A stretch of DNA of 64,000 bases from Zygnema circumcarinatum (taxonomy: Eukaryota > Streptophyta > Zygnematophyceae > Zygnematales > Zygnemataceae). Numbering within the stretch: the first letter of the stretch is position 1; each line of letters starts with the position of its first letter. Both the position numbers and the translations under genes were made by a program. Shown in pieces: positions 34,901 through 46,407 of this stretch. The DNA lies in assembly GCA_037447605.1 (NCBI GenBank), contig CM074814.1, positions 2,057,309-2,121,308 of the forward strand, read 5' to 3'. Below the pieces are notes generated by a model. That model did no database searches. It was not told the DNA's origin and was given only the letters and a program-made list of their open reading frames with translations.

Positions 34901-35423
34901 GGCACCTCCTGTTTGTCTTTCCTAGTGAAAGTAGGACATATTGCAGCATCGTCATTGCGATATCATGAAGGAGAAAACTACATCCAAATATGCTACATTT
35001 GAGGCGTCAGTGCCAAATAACGGCAATATACAGAGTTTATGACCATACTGCATTGGAATGCTGTATTTGCTAGAAAGAGCCCGACTGGACGAGGCAAAAA
35101 AGAAACGATCCTGAATTTCTGCTTGCTTTTCAGTGTTGTTGCTTATGGAGATTTTTTCATTGAAGGTAGTGTGCGCAGGCCTGAGCGACGCCTTGGGGGA
35201 TCATGGTTTACTGGGCTTTGGTGGGAAACCACTTTTTTCACCTTCCAGCGCCGATTCAGGAAGCTTCATCAGCTGTGGGCCGGATGGGAGAGGCGGCAAG
35301 AGAAAGTTCATTAAGGCAAGCCATTTGGTAAGAAGCACAGCACCAGAGAGTACTGAGTTTATGCTCTCCAATCAGCATTCATTCATCAAGTGCCGGTATA
35401 GCTTTTTGGGGTGGCTCAACTAA
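31938..35423 (+). CDS. TRAIP-like RING-H2 E3 ubiquitin ligase, 10 exons
   Basis: Related to TRAIP/NOPO ligases, which ubiquitinate replisome components at stalled forks or inter-strand crosslinks. Exons 31938-32035, 32182-32341, 32481-32567, 32721-32855, 32972-33047, 33137-33201, 33329-33399, 33530-33632, 33960-34785 and 35179-35423 join to 621 residues. The N-terminal RING-H2 is complete: CCICF, SCGHVFHTHC, RRCPLC. A long coiled coil follows (LQRLCEEKDGQIKLLQNTLE, through MRVDILERENARLL). A roughly 270-residue polar, probably disordered region (exon 9 of this list) leads to a C-terminal block GLLGFGGKPLF then GPDGRGGKRKFIKA, which I recall from plant TRAIP homologs. Exons 33137-33201 and 33329-33399 are chosen on phase and acceptor quality and are the least certain. 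Human TRAIP is 469 residues, so this one is longer. Confidence 0.85.
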
Positions 35424-36197
35424 GGCCAACTCTAACAGTCAAGAGCACGAAGTAGAGCAAGTCTGTGAGGGAGTTTATGAAGTAAAGGGCCCTCCTACGG
35501 AACACATTTGGATATAGTGATGGACCGTTCAATGTAGTCATGTCTCTGTCAGATAAACTTCAATGAAGACTTCTAAATGGTGTGTACGCGTACGAGGGAT
35601 GCAGGGATACACACCTGCAACGGCTCCGAAGAGTCTTCAGAAGAGGCCATGCACAAATCTCGCCAGGAAAGACTCAGGGATGACCTCCATTAACAGTTAC
35701 TTCACAAGGGAGAGGTAGGCAAACAAGCACAAGGGACTCCTTGCCCTAAGAATGGGGCCCACCAAAACTATCTCGGTAGGTGAACGCATCACTTCGAATA
35801 GGTGGAACTGCCGAATTGTCTAGATTAAAGCTTGACAATCATTTGTCTTCCCCAAAAATTATAACTTTCAGAAAGTGTCTTCCATTATTATTTTCCATAA
35901 TTTTTTGAGCGTGATGCTTTTTTCGAGCACCCTGCGCTCAGCGAGATGCTACAGTATCCGAATTGATTCGTTGAGCATGTTGACTTTAGCAATTTATCCT
36001 GACTTTATGAAGTTGGGGTTTTCTGTGTTCGAATTCCAAACTCGGGAAATCGATTGGCCCCATACAATATTGGGATGTAACATGGCACTCAGTCCACGCA
36101 CGTCAGCAAGCACTTGCTTGATCTTGTCCTCCAGCCCCATCAGCAATCAACAGAGGAAGGCAATACCCTTCCAAAATTTCGTTTTTAGGAACAATCT
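35424..36197. other. Convergent spacer between TRAIP-like and PPR genes
   Basis: It holds the 3' ends of two genes that face each other. No additional coding signal was seen. Confidence 0.5.
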
Positions 36198-39100
36198 TTA
36201 CAAAGATCCCTCTTCCGAAGCGGCTGGCGGCCCCGCCCTCTTGGCTGCCCTTTGCCTGCCATTCAACAGGTCGATCTGACGTTGAACCCTGGCCTGGTCT
36301 GCAGCTCTGTCCACTTTCTTGTAGGCAGTTGCCAGAATCGACAGAGTGACAACGTCCGGTCTGATCTTGTAGCGCTGGAGCATGCCGAAGTACTCCTCCA
36401 CCTTCTCTATGTCGCCGATGTTGCGGAAGGCGGCCATGCACGTCCCAAGAGTGATGTTGTTTGGCTCAAAGCCAGCGTCCAACATCTCCTGGAAGATGCG
36501 CTCCACATCCTCCACCCTTCCTGAGTCTGCATACCCCGTGGCGACTATGTTGTACGAGACCTGCAAACACAAAGGGGGAGTTTTGAGTTTTGGGTCTGTG
36601 GGATGTATCTGTCAGGTCACATGGCTCGTTTGCATGTCTACATAGGAGGAAAGGCGTCCCCCTCGTGTTTTTTCAATCAGGATTTCAGTAGGAGGAAGAG
36701 CAAACAGCAGCCTGAAAGCCAAGCAGTTCAGTTTGCTGATGACTGTGAACTGAACCTACCAATGCGCCTCAACCAGAGAAAAACGCATTTTCCCTGTATC
36801 AGACCAGAAACGCATCCAAAAAACACGAAACAATCCAAAGAGAACAGAAAATCCGATTCCTTCAACGAATCCATCCACGATCAGTGGAATGCAACAAACG
36901 GCGAGTGAAGGGAAGGCCTAACCAGACTCGGATTGCAGCCTTCCGCCGCCATTGCTCGGAGCAGCTCTTCGGCTTGCTCCACCTGTCCTTTGTCACGCAG
37001 GAGGCCGAGGACCGCATTGTAGGAGCGCACATTGGGGGTGTAGCCCCTGGCCTTCATCTCATTGAAGATCTCCATGGCCTTCTCTAGGTCGCCTCCCTTC
37101 AAGTACTTGTTCGCCAGCGTGTTGTAGGTCACTATGTCGGGAGACACTCCCATGCTCTGCATTCGTTTCGCAGCCATTTCCATCTTCTCGAAATCACCCA
37201 CTTCGCCGTACGCGGACACCATGCAGTTGTGAAATACCTGTGGTTAACCAAATAAGGCTTAGTTCAAAGCTGTTGTCAACTAGATAAGGCTCACTTCAAA
37301 CTTGTGGTGGACCAAAACCCATGGTTAACAAGACACGGCTTAGTTCCAAAGATATGATTAACCAGATGAAGTTTAGTACGAACCTGCGGTTAACCAGATA
37401 AGGCTTAGTTCAAACCGGTGATTAGCAAGATAGGGCTTAGTTTAATTCTGCGGTTCACCAGATATGGTTTAGTTCAGGCAGGGTCTTTCAATATGTGGCT
37501 ATCGTTCCCCAGCATGTATATGTTGACTATACTTAAAGCTGAAGCCAGGCACGAACAAAGGACCATCACCTCTATTCAGACGGCATCATCATACCAACTT
37601 GAATGCAAACTACGACTACCGCATTAAAAAGAAGAAATAGGTCGAGGAGGATCTGGTGGATACGACTAGCGAGGTCACAAGAAAAGGCTAGAAATTCAGT
37701 AAGCAACAAGCTCTTTTTCCATCATCCTATTTATCAGCCAATCGCAACATCCACAAAATGGCAAAGCATGGGGCTGGCATGAACCCTACAGTTTTCCACA
37801 GTTCATTCTGACAGAGAGGGGAACCAGCTGACGGCCTAACGAAGTACATATCTTTGACAGATTTCATAGAGACAGGCAGCTCCCTTGATGCCGATTTGTG
37901 ACCTAAGACAATTCACCTTCAAGTGCGCAAACATCTTGAAATAACATCATTTCTATTCCAGGTAAACCTTTTCATGCTTGCCTATGCTCAAAAGTGATAA
38001 TGCAGTGAATGCCTGCAGAGTATTCGTATGGTATTTGTCTGTAGTATACATGTCCACGTCGTTTATCGCAGGTTTCAGATTGCAAGGCGGCCTATTCCAC
38101 AAGAGATTTAAGTGGGCCATGAGTGCTTACCCTGCTTGTCTTGTAGCCTGACTTCATAAGCAGCTTGAAAAGGCTCTCTGCTTCAGTTACCATACTCTTC
38201 CGTCCCAGGCTTGCCAACGTCTGACTCGCTACGTACTGACTTAACTTCATGCCACACAGAAGTGCAGCTTCCAGGCTTTCAACAGCGGTTTTCATATCCC
38301 CTTCCTCAAGAGCTTGAGCAATCTTTATATTTGTATCGCTTGCCAATTCGTCATTGTTTGTATCTGATGCCATTTGGGGGAGCGTGGGCGGCACTTCTGG
38401 TTCGGGATCCTGCGGGATTCAAGACAGTCTGATTTTAGAGTCAGATAGAATTCCAATGAATGAGTGAGTAGTTAACCTCAACGGTAAGAAGACTCCACAC
38501 TGACCGTTAGGTTCCTATCTCCACACTGCCTTCATGATACGCCCATTTCCAATGAGTGAACTTGCCAGAAAACTACGTGCATTCGACAACGGAATAAATA
38601 ATTTCTACACAGAGCGAAAGAATACGCAAAAGAACATCGGTAAGACAGATACACATCAGTACCCGATGTAAGAAATCACCGGATGCCGCCGCTTACTACT
38701 ATTGACACTCAGAGGTTTTCCTTTTGCTCTAACAATGCATCATGCACGTGTTCAACATATGCAACATATTCATGCTCATGTTCACCATGAACTCCTGGAA
38801 AAAAATGAAAAACCTTTGACCAGCACTGTGAATCTAATGCACACTCATTTCATGCCCTGATAAATATCGCACTTATTCAACATGTGACCACCATTTTGGT
38901 GGTTTTTGGGAACGATAGCCACATATCCCTGCCTGAAAGACCCTGCCTGAAAAAAGCCCAAAAGACACTTTCAGCTTTGATAAAGCAGAATGTCACAATC
39001 GTCACATCATGATCACCATTTTCATAATGCCCGAACACAATAAGGAACGAGAAATAAGACATATTCAGTCGTATTGCTAGAGTAATCTATAAGCTGTTTT

Positions 39101-40817
39101 TTACCAGCTTCGGTGCGACACTGCATGTGAGATTTGATAGATTCGACCTGATTGACGCAGAGAGCATAAGTGTCAAGCTTATAGTAGGTGATAGCCAATT
39201 TGGCAGAGCAGGTAAGTCTTCAGAAATAACTGTCCTAACGAGTGATAGATTCCAACTGCAACCGATTAATAGTCAAAGTCAAACAGGAATGCCCATCAAG
39301 ATTGCGAGGACTAAAGTGTATAGCCAAGGGCAATGTTCGTGTGAGCTAGGCTGTCACTGACGATATCGCAAGCAAAGTGGAGACTTCCCTTCATCAACGG
39401 AAGGAGACATTTAGGACAGACTATATGATAAACCATCTGCGCATGATTAAAACTTCATTAATGAGTCTAGTATAAAAAAAATAGAAATCGATAAGACGAC
39501 TTAATTCTGCGTTGGTCAATTTCGTGATTTGTACAGTGAGCAATCCAGCACCGAGATTTATTCGGTTTTTTGCCGGTCAGTGGAAGGCGGATGGATCTAT
39601 GTCAATGTTCAAACGTCTAAACATCAGCGCCTAGAGCCATTGCTGGTATGCATTTGAGGAAGATCTACAACAACAAGCTCGGCCAAATCAATAAGGACTA
39701 TTCCTATTTTCTTCCAGCTACGGGCACGTGGGTCCTCATCTATACTTCCTATATTCTCAGCTGGGAATATAGGATTGGACCCATCAAACACTTGGTCTAT
39801 ACCTGCGCATAGCGACTTGTCAATCCGCAGCTGCAGTTGGTGACCGCCTTGTTCCAAATGCCAATTCTCATCCTGTCTAAGCCAAGTCTCAGTTGCAGTT
39901 CAAACGTTCAAATAACCTACTTGCAGCTTCGGCTTCCATTTGTCTGACATCAGAATTGTCCTCATGGCCTGCCTCCATGCTCGCCTTCCCGAGCCAATGT
40001 GTGATTCAGCATCTTTCAACACCTTGTCCACCTCTTCTTCATCTTTTGCTTCCAAAAGTATTCTCACAAAGCCCTGCACCTTCTCCTCAAGGTCCTTTCC
40101 TGCTTTCGAGACCGCCCGTGTGCTTGACACCACTGCGGAATTCGCAGTTCCGTTACCCCCTGCATCCCCGCTTGCTGCTGCTTCCGCTTCTCGCGTCTGA
40201 GAACCTTCACCTTCTTGTCCTGGTTTCAATAAAGACTCGTTCCCATACGATGCCTTGCTCTCTCCCTGGTTCTCTCCCACTCCTTGATCAACAAGTCCGG
40301 ACAACGTTATTTCCTCGAGTCCTTGCAAATCAGCTATAATATTTTCGGATATTTCCTCCTTAATCTCGCTCTGTAGCGGCTTTTCCCCTACAATTCCTTG
40401 TTTTTCTAGTTTTGCTCCTTTAGTTCTCTTCACCAGCATAACTTTCCCCTTCGGCCCTCTCTCAATCAGGAGAAATCCCTCCTTGACCTCCTTCCTCTCG
40501 GACACTTCTGCTCCACTCTCACTTCGCAACTCTGTCTTGACTTGTGCTTCAATATCTATGATATCTGCCACGCCTCCCGAACACCTTGCAATGGAGCGCT
40601 GTCTGAAGCAGCTTGAGCTGCTCTGAAGACCAGCAGGAGACATGCGCTTCCCTACCCTGCTCGCCTGCTCGCCCTTGGAAGCTGCATAGCCCACCCCTCC
40701 TTCTACATTCCCACAGCTGCGAATGAGAAAAGCTTCACTTGGAACCACGCATCCAGCCATCATCTCCACTTTTCCTTCCAATAAAACCACCTCTAATCCT
40801 CCCCTCCCTGCACTCAC
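36198..40817 (-). CDS. Pentatricopeptide repeat (PPR) protein, 4 exons
   Basis: PPR proteins bind single-stranded RNA, mostly in chloroplasts and mitochondria. Exons 39921-40817, 38131-38409, 36923-37237 and 36198-36560 join in phase 0 throughout to 617 residues. The C-terminal half contains about six P-type repeats, e.g. VFHNCMVSAYGEVGDFEKM, PDIVTYNTLANKYLKGGDLE, PNVRSYNAVLGLLRDKGQVE, PSLVSYNIVATGYADSGRVE and PDVVTLSILATAYKK. The N-terminal ~300 residues lack repeats, are rich in Glu/Lys/Gly and end in a conserved-looking IGSGRRAWRQAMRTILMSD and KWKPKLQ. The start is taken as the first ATG at 40817; later ATGs (40766, 40763) are possible. Organelle targeting is expected but the N-terminus is not a textbook transit peptide. 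The large 38410-39920 intron separates the two halves. Confidence 0.88.
37243..37475. repeat. Degenerate 35-40-bp tandem repeat in a PPR intron
   Basis: The phrase GGTTAACCAGATAAGGCTTA followed by GTTCAAAC or a variant occurs about six times between 37241 and 37475. Spacing varies around 35-40 bases. Confidence 0.85.
37473..37509. repeat. Left arm of an intronic inverted repeat flanking a PPR exon
   Basis: TTCAGGCAGGGTCTTTCA followed by TATGTGGCTATCGTTCCC. The reverse complement is at 38908-38951, where eight extra bases (a second GGCAGGGA) are inserted. The arms enclose the exon 38131-38409. Confidence 0.9.
38908..38951. repeat. Right arm of the intronic inverted repeat flanking a PPR exon
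   Basis: GGGAACGATAGCCACATA, then CCCTGCCTGAAAGACCCTGC: the inverted copy of 37473-37509, with a short tandem duplication of CCCTGCCTGAA at its outer end. Confidence 0.9.
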
Positions 40818-41096
40818 ATTCCTCTATTCCTTCCCACAATGCTGCAAACTTTCTGCAACCAAAGGCGCTCTCTCTGCCAGTTCTCCCCCTCAGCTTTTCA
40901 CAAAGCCAGTCCCAAATTAACCCCCAAGGGCCTATTACATTACTGGCGTCCCCGAAGGCGTCCCAACGTCGATTTACCGCCTTTCGAAAGACATACGTAT
41001 GCTCTCAGCGTCCGCTCAGGTTGAATACCGCCACGAGGAGGCAGCAGTCAGCCGCAACTGTTTTGGAAGCTCCCTGAGGAGGTGTGGGAGGAGGCC
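40818..41096. promoter_or_regulatory. 279-bp divergent promoter region between PPR and FKBP genes
   Basis: The two start codons face away from each other across only 279 bases, so both 5' untranslated regions and promoters must share or overlap this space unless the real starts differ. No TATA box stands out. Confidence 0.55.
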
Positions 41097-43343
41097 ATGG
41101 CGGCCAGCGCAGCGCTGCAGCTCCGCCCTGCGCAGCTCGACTGCTATCCATGGCGTCGAGTCGGCTGTCTGACATCTGCGAGGTCTGCACGCAGCGTCAG
41201 GACTAGCGTTAGAAGGCACGTGGTGGCTGAGCTTAGCTCGGATTGTTGTAGAAGTGATCTGCAATGGCAGGCTGCTGGAAGTGAAGCTGCAGAACAAAAT
41301 GGCAGAAGACATTTTATCAGAGCTTTGACAGCCATCCTCTTCTCTGTGGTTACAGAGCAAGCTCTTGCCAGAGAGAGGAAGCCGAAAAACATAGCAGAAG
41401 AGGCTTACGAGACTGCAGGTGCATTATCTGTACCGTTTTTCTCTCCTCATAGCATGTTGTGATTGTTATGCATTGATTATTGGAAGAGAAACTTCCTTCC
41501 TCGCTGAAACACACTCAGGAGCTCAGTGTCGTGTCACATAAGTGCTTAAAGAAGAATGCGCTGTAGTAGCACGTGAGAATAGCGTGCTCCTGGTTTTGTC
41601 ATTTTTATGAATTAACTACCTGAAAAACTAAACTGAAGTTTACATAGAAGCAGGAATTGGCAAGGAATGCTTAAACTACTTGGATAAGTCCGCAATTCAT
41701 TTCAGCATTCTTGTTGCGGAGCCCTCCCATCGCTATGCACTTCTCTTATCTTCCAAGTAAATAATCTCGCTAACCTTGTTACTTCTGATGGATGCTTTTG
41801 AGTTGGCGCCTGCAGAAGATGGCCTCAAGTACTACGACTTCGTAACTGGAAAAGGAGAAGTTGCAGAGAGCGGCAGTTCTGTCTCTGTATGTCTCCGGTT
41901 CTCAAACCGTAGCCAGCCGTTAGCAGTGACAGGCATACGTAAGGAGGAAGTTTGGTACTCTTTCGTCTGAAGCCGAACCAATTCTTACGCTGTCCATTTT
42001 CAATTTAGTCCAAGACTCCTATATGAACAAAACCTTTAACTCGTTCAGGAAACCGGTTGATGAAAGCAGAAGGCTGTCCTTATTTTCTAGAACGTTAATC
42101 ATGAAGCTTCGATAAAGTTGCAGAGTTGTTGTTTTTGTCAACGGGGTCTTTGTACTTCGTTGATCGAAATTTGGCCTCTTAACGGAGCTCCTTCTCTCGC
42201 AGGTCCATTTTGACTGCATATACAGGACTTTGACGGTTATCTCTAGCAGAGAGTCAAAACTACTTGGCGGAAACCGTGTAATTGCTCAGGTGAATGTTCG
42301 ATGCCATTGGGATCAAAAGGGTGATGCATTTAGATGCATGAACTAAAGCTGTTTCGTCACCTCTCGTATCTTTTGAGTGATCTTGCTTTTGAATGTTCTA
42401 TGAGCCAGCAAGGGAAAGGGAAATTGAAAGGGAAAGCTCAGCGTGGTCCACTTAGGATGTGGGGGAAAGTTGACGACCAATGTACGGTAAAAAGACTGTT
42501 TGATGGGGTACAGTTTTGTTTTGTTCTGACTATTGTGTCATGTCTATGCTTTGCCTCTGCTTGAGAGATGCAGCCATACAACTTCGTGGTGGGATCAAAA
42601 CCGGGACTTGAACGCAAGCGGGATGGCACAGAGAGTGCGAACGGGCTGTTCTCCGCTCAGGCTGCTCCAAAACCGCCCAAAGCCCTTTATGTCCTGACGA
42701 AGGGGATGCGTGTGGGTGGGAAGGTGAGCAGTACTTTGAACTCACGGAATCATTGACCACTTTGGTGGCCTATTTTAGTCTGATAGTTTTCGAACTTCCC
42801 ATGAAAAGGTTTGATGCAAAAGTGCAAAACTACCAGATTCTAAAACGTAGTTATGGTTTCATTTCGTGGTTCTGGATGACGCCAGCGAACGGTTATTGTG
42901 ACTCCTGAGGAGGGCTACGGTGACAAGGGCTTCGCTGAGATTCCAGTACGTCCATGTTCCCTCAAATCCTGTCTAAGTTTGCACCAGTGAATGGGTTGTA
43001 TACTCCCCTTAAACCGTTTATCTATAGAAAACTGGAAGAAACCTTTTCTGCAGAAGGAGCCACTGCTGAAACTTTTCCTGATCCAGGATTGTTGGTGCAA
43101 CCAGTAAAACAATTCTCAAGCATCTATGCAGTTCCTAACGTCGCAAGGCACCTCGCATTTCCATTGTAGAGGTGGTTTAGTTTCTTCAACTTTGGCCCCT
43201 TGTGAACTCTAAAAGCCACTGTTTCATTTCCTGGTTGCTGGACGTAATGTCTCTACTGCCTTTTCTCTTTTTGGATGCAGCCTGGAGCGACCTTCGAAAT
43301 GAATATTGAGCTTTTGGAGGTGAAGAAAGAAGCAGCTACTTGA
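41097..43343 (+). CDS. FKBP-type peptidyl-prolyl isomerase, chloroplast FKBP18-like, 6 exons
   Basis: A proline isomerase/chaperone expected in the plastid, probably the thylakoid lumen. Exons 41097-41418, 41816-41886, 42203-42289, 42574-42723, 42886-42945 and 43281-43343 join to 250 residues. The first ~95 residues are Ser/Arg/Ala-rich like a transit peptide, with a hydrophobic AILFSVVTEQALA segment resembling a lumen-targeting signal cleaved after ALA. The FKBP domain runs DGLKYYDFVTGKGEV, VHFDCIYRTLTVISSRES, GMRVGGKRTVIVTPEEGYG, then IPPGATFEMNIELLEV. An insertion containing NGLFSAQAAPKPPKALYVL is a feature I associate with FKBP18. Several residues of the canonical FK506 pocket are replaced, so catalytic activity is uncertain. 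An upstream in-frame ATG (41082) would add five residues. Confidence 0.88.
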
Positions 43344-44721
43344 TTATCGCATTTCTGCTATTCCGCTTTGTTCCCGCTGTCAGAGTAAACCTAGATGTCT
43401 TTTTTGAAGCTTGCGCTGCCAACATCTTTCAGGTCCAGTTTTCGCAGTCAGTGCAGGAAGGCCCCTCTATTTTTGGCATAGCGTGCAGTTGAAGGCTCCA
43501 AGAGGGAAAACCGATCTCAGAGAGGAGAGGAGAGTCCCACAGTTTTGTCATTTTATAGTTAGAGTCTCGTTATGCGAGGCAGTTTTTTCCCCCTTCGAGA
43601 GACAACCTCGTGAGGAGTAATCTGCTCTAGTGATGTCTTTCAGACAGGCTTCTTGGCATTTCATTATTGTTTAAATTTTAAACAAACTAAAGAAAATTAT
43701 GGTACATTTTTTTTCACAGAGGCTCGCGAAGTAGAGGCTCGTGTGGCGAAGGTCGTATTCAGCAAAAAAGAGGAGAAAAAATCTTACTTTGTTTTTTTCT
43801 CTTTGGACGAGGTGCTGCTGCTTGCTAGATGCCCACGCCCATCTAACGGTCAGTGGCAAAATTCAAATTCCAAATTCAAGAACTCGCACACCAGCGAATC
43901 CAACGGTTTAAAACCAACGACTTGGATTGGCTTGGGTATCCAACGGTCATGAACCCAAAGACTTGGCACATGGCCACATCCAACGGTCGGACGCGTAAAT
44001 GGTACTTGTGGGCAAATCCAACGGTGGACTTCGCAGTTCATTTTTTCAAACTACTCTACAGTCCACGAGTTGGGCTCAAGGTTACGTTCTCTGGCAATAG
44101 TTTGCGAGACTAGACAAAAAGTAAAACTGGCACTGAACTAAAAATAAAACTAAAACTAAATTGAAAGAAAAACCAGAAACTGGAACTGAACTGGAACTAA
44201 GCTGTAGCTTCGCAAAGCCCAAAAAAAAAAAAAGAAGTATCTTGGCGTTGACATCAAAATGGCGACGCCATCAAATGTACGACATGCGCAATGGCAAAGT
44301 GTACAACCAATGTGTGAACAACAAGAGGGGCCATGAGAATAACTTGCTTCTAGTCCCAACAACAACAACAACAACATGGCTTTAGAAGCGGACATGGAAG
44401 TGGGTCTGGCGGCCCTCCCCCTCCCCCCCATATCCCAAAAAGGTATGAATTGGCATTGGTATGATACCCAACAACCCAACACAACCCAAGACCCTTTGAG
44501 CCGAATCGTTTCCATGCGTTAGTTTCAGTTTTTGTGGCGCGCACGGAAAGTTGCTAACTGGAAAACAAAAACTTCAACGCGATTTACTCACAGTTGAACG
44601 CTCCCGCTCGCTCGCAGTTCCGTCACATGGAGACCCGCCATGGCTCCAGTACGCGCCTCTCCCTTTCCACTCCCATCGCCAGCCTCTCTCCCTCCTCTCC
44701 CTTCTCTCCTCCCTTCCCGCC
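43344..44721. other. Spacer upstream of the MESD-like gene
   Basis: Contains four or five ATCCAACGGT/ATCTAACGGT words between 43849 and 44030, a third weak copy of the 19824/59928 dispersed repeat (ATGGCGACGCCATCAAATGT, about 44260-44279), an A-tract at 44221-44233 and presumably the promoter of the downstream gene. Confidence 0.45.
43845..44035. repeat. Recurrent ATCCAACGGT words
   Basis: ATCCAACGGT or a one-base variant recurs about every 35-45 bases (near 43850, 43898, 43937, 43978 and 44016), usually with AAC/GAC and CTTGG near by. A degenerate tandem array or a Myb-site-like cluster are both possible. Confidence 0.6.
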
Positions 44722-46407
44722 ATGGCTTCAGAAAGCCTCAAGCTTCGTCGCTGTGCAACGTGTTCCGTTCAAATGCCTCTCTCTCTCGCGTTCCGTTTCC
44801 CTCTCCTCCTGCTCCTTGCCGCGGCCGCATTCTCTCCCTGTTCCGCGCAAAAGAGACGCATTCATGTCGGGGACAAGCTGGAGGATGTGGTTGACAGTGA
44901 AGAGGATGAGGATTGGAAGGCGTGGGGACGCCCCAAAGAGCCTCAGATGCCAAAGAGCACGTTGGGCAAAACGGCTCAGACTCTGGATATGGCGGCTATG
45001 AAGGAGTACACCGGAGCAAAGCTGAAGGGAAAAGCATTCGGATGGGTCATGCTGAGACCTAAAGAGGGCAGAGAACGAGTGAGCGACCGTGACTTCCTGT
45101 TAGTATGTGATTGAGTTCACAAAGTCATGGGCAGGGCTGCTGAAACGTTGCCTTAAAGGCTCATGCTTTGCTTTAAAACGAGAGAAGCTTCTTAGGAGCG
45201 TAATATATCACTCTGCTGTTGCTGCAGTCAGAATGTTGTTCCTGGTTCAAAAACTCCTACTTTCTCTGTCTCCTCGTCCTCACTCTCTCTTAAACTCAAA
45301 CATATAGCGAAACGGATGTGCCATTGATGAAGCACGCTCTTTCATGGGGAAATGAAAGTTGCCTTCATACGACATTAAACCTGTCAGTGTCCAAGATGTA
45401 GAAGACTTGAAGTTCACATTGCTTCTTGTAGTTTTTTTTTTTTCCAAACTTTGAAAACGTTTTTTTAGAGCGGGGAAAACTTTAGGAAGAATCTCTGAAG
45501 GATCTGCGATTCCTCATTTTCTAGTTTTCTTTTTTGCTTCTTCACGAAGCTGACAAACATAAGCGCGCTTTTGACTGACAGTTTCTGGCGAAAACAAAAT
45601 TTAAGAAGTCCACGTCTGTAATCTTTTGTGCCTTTGGGCTGTTCGAGTCCTATTCAATCGTATTTTTTAAGGCAATACGGCCATTCTATTTCGTGTGATT
45701 ATTTGAACTTCAACCGAAGAAGCTTAAGTGATGACAAGTGTTCTGCATTTTGACAAATGTGTCGAGATTAGCAACTGAACTGTGCGCCTGCAGGAGGAGG
45801 CAATGCACTTGGCCTATCAATGGGAGAAACTTCTTCTAAGTGGCGGCATCAGAAGTGAATTTCAGCCGGTGGATTCGATGACCATCTGGTTTGAACTACA
45901 AGACGACCGCTACATCGAAGAGGTGACTCCACCGTTTCCCTCTCCCTCTCTCCCTCTCTCGCTCTTGTGCTGAGGCACATCGTGTCAGGCCGGCATCGAG
46001 AAAATACGAAATTTAAGTCGTTCGTGTGGTTTGATGTTGATAATCAACTTAAACTCCAACTCAAGCTTGAGTTTAATTCACAAGGCAAGCTTTTTCTCTT
46101 CACCTCATATCACTTTCTTTTCTTGGAAACGTTGTTGCAAGTATCAACGAGCCTTGAACCTTGCTACCCGTGTTTGATGAGCTGCTCTGTGTGACAACTT
46201 TGCTGCGGACCTTTATGGCTGCAGGTGATTGAGTTTCTACTCGATCAGCACGATGTCTATGAGTTCAGAGTCGGAGACTACCCGTTCCGACGTAAAGGTG
46301 ATGAGCCTTTGAGCAAGGTCCTTGGTCGCAATGTGTGGGAGGAAGTGGACAGAGCAAAGGACTTGATTTTGGGAACATCAAAGAGCAGCAATCACATGGA
46401 GCTGTAA
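44722..46407 (+). CDS. MESD-like secretory/ER protein, 3 exons
   Basis: Exons 44722-45102, 45794-45922 and 46225-46407 join to 230 residues. An N-terminal hydrophobic stretch (LAFRFPLLLLLAAAAFSPCSA) followed by QKRRIHVG looks like a cleavable signal peptide. After an acidic DSEEDEDW patch the domain reads MKEYTGAKLKGKAFGWVMLR, AYQWEKLLLSGGIRSEF, MTIWFELQDDRYIEEVIEFL and DVYEFRVGDYPFRRKGDEP. This resembles the MESD chaperone fold (mesoderm development candidate), which in animals assists folding of LRP-type receptors in the ER; plants carry diverged homologs whose clients are unknown. There is no obvious KDEL-type retention signal; the protein ends HMEL. The upstream in-frame ATG at 44551 is less likely because it buries the signal peptide. 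Confidence 0.75.

Noticed and set aside
45630-45670. tRNA-like TGTTCGAGTCCTATTC motif
   Set aside because: The T-loop-like GTTCGAGTCC is not accompanied by a D-arm, anticodon stem or acceptor stem at the right distances.
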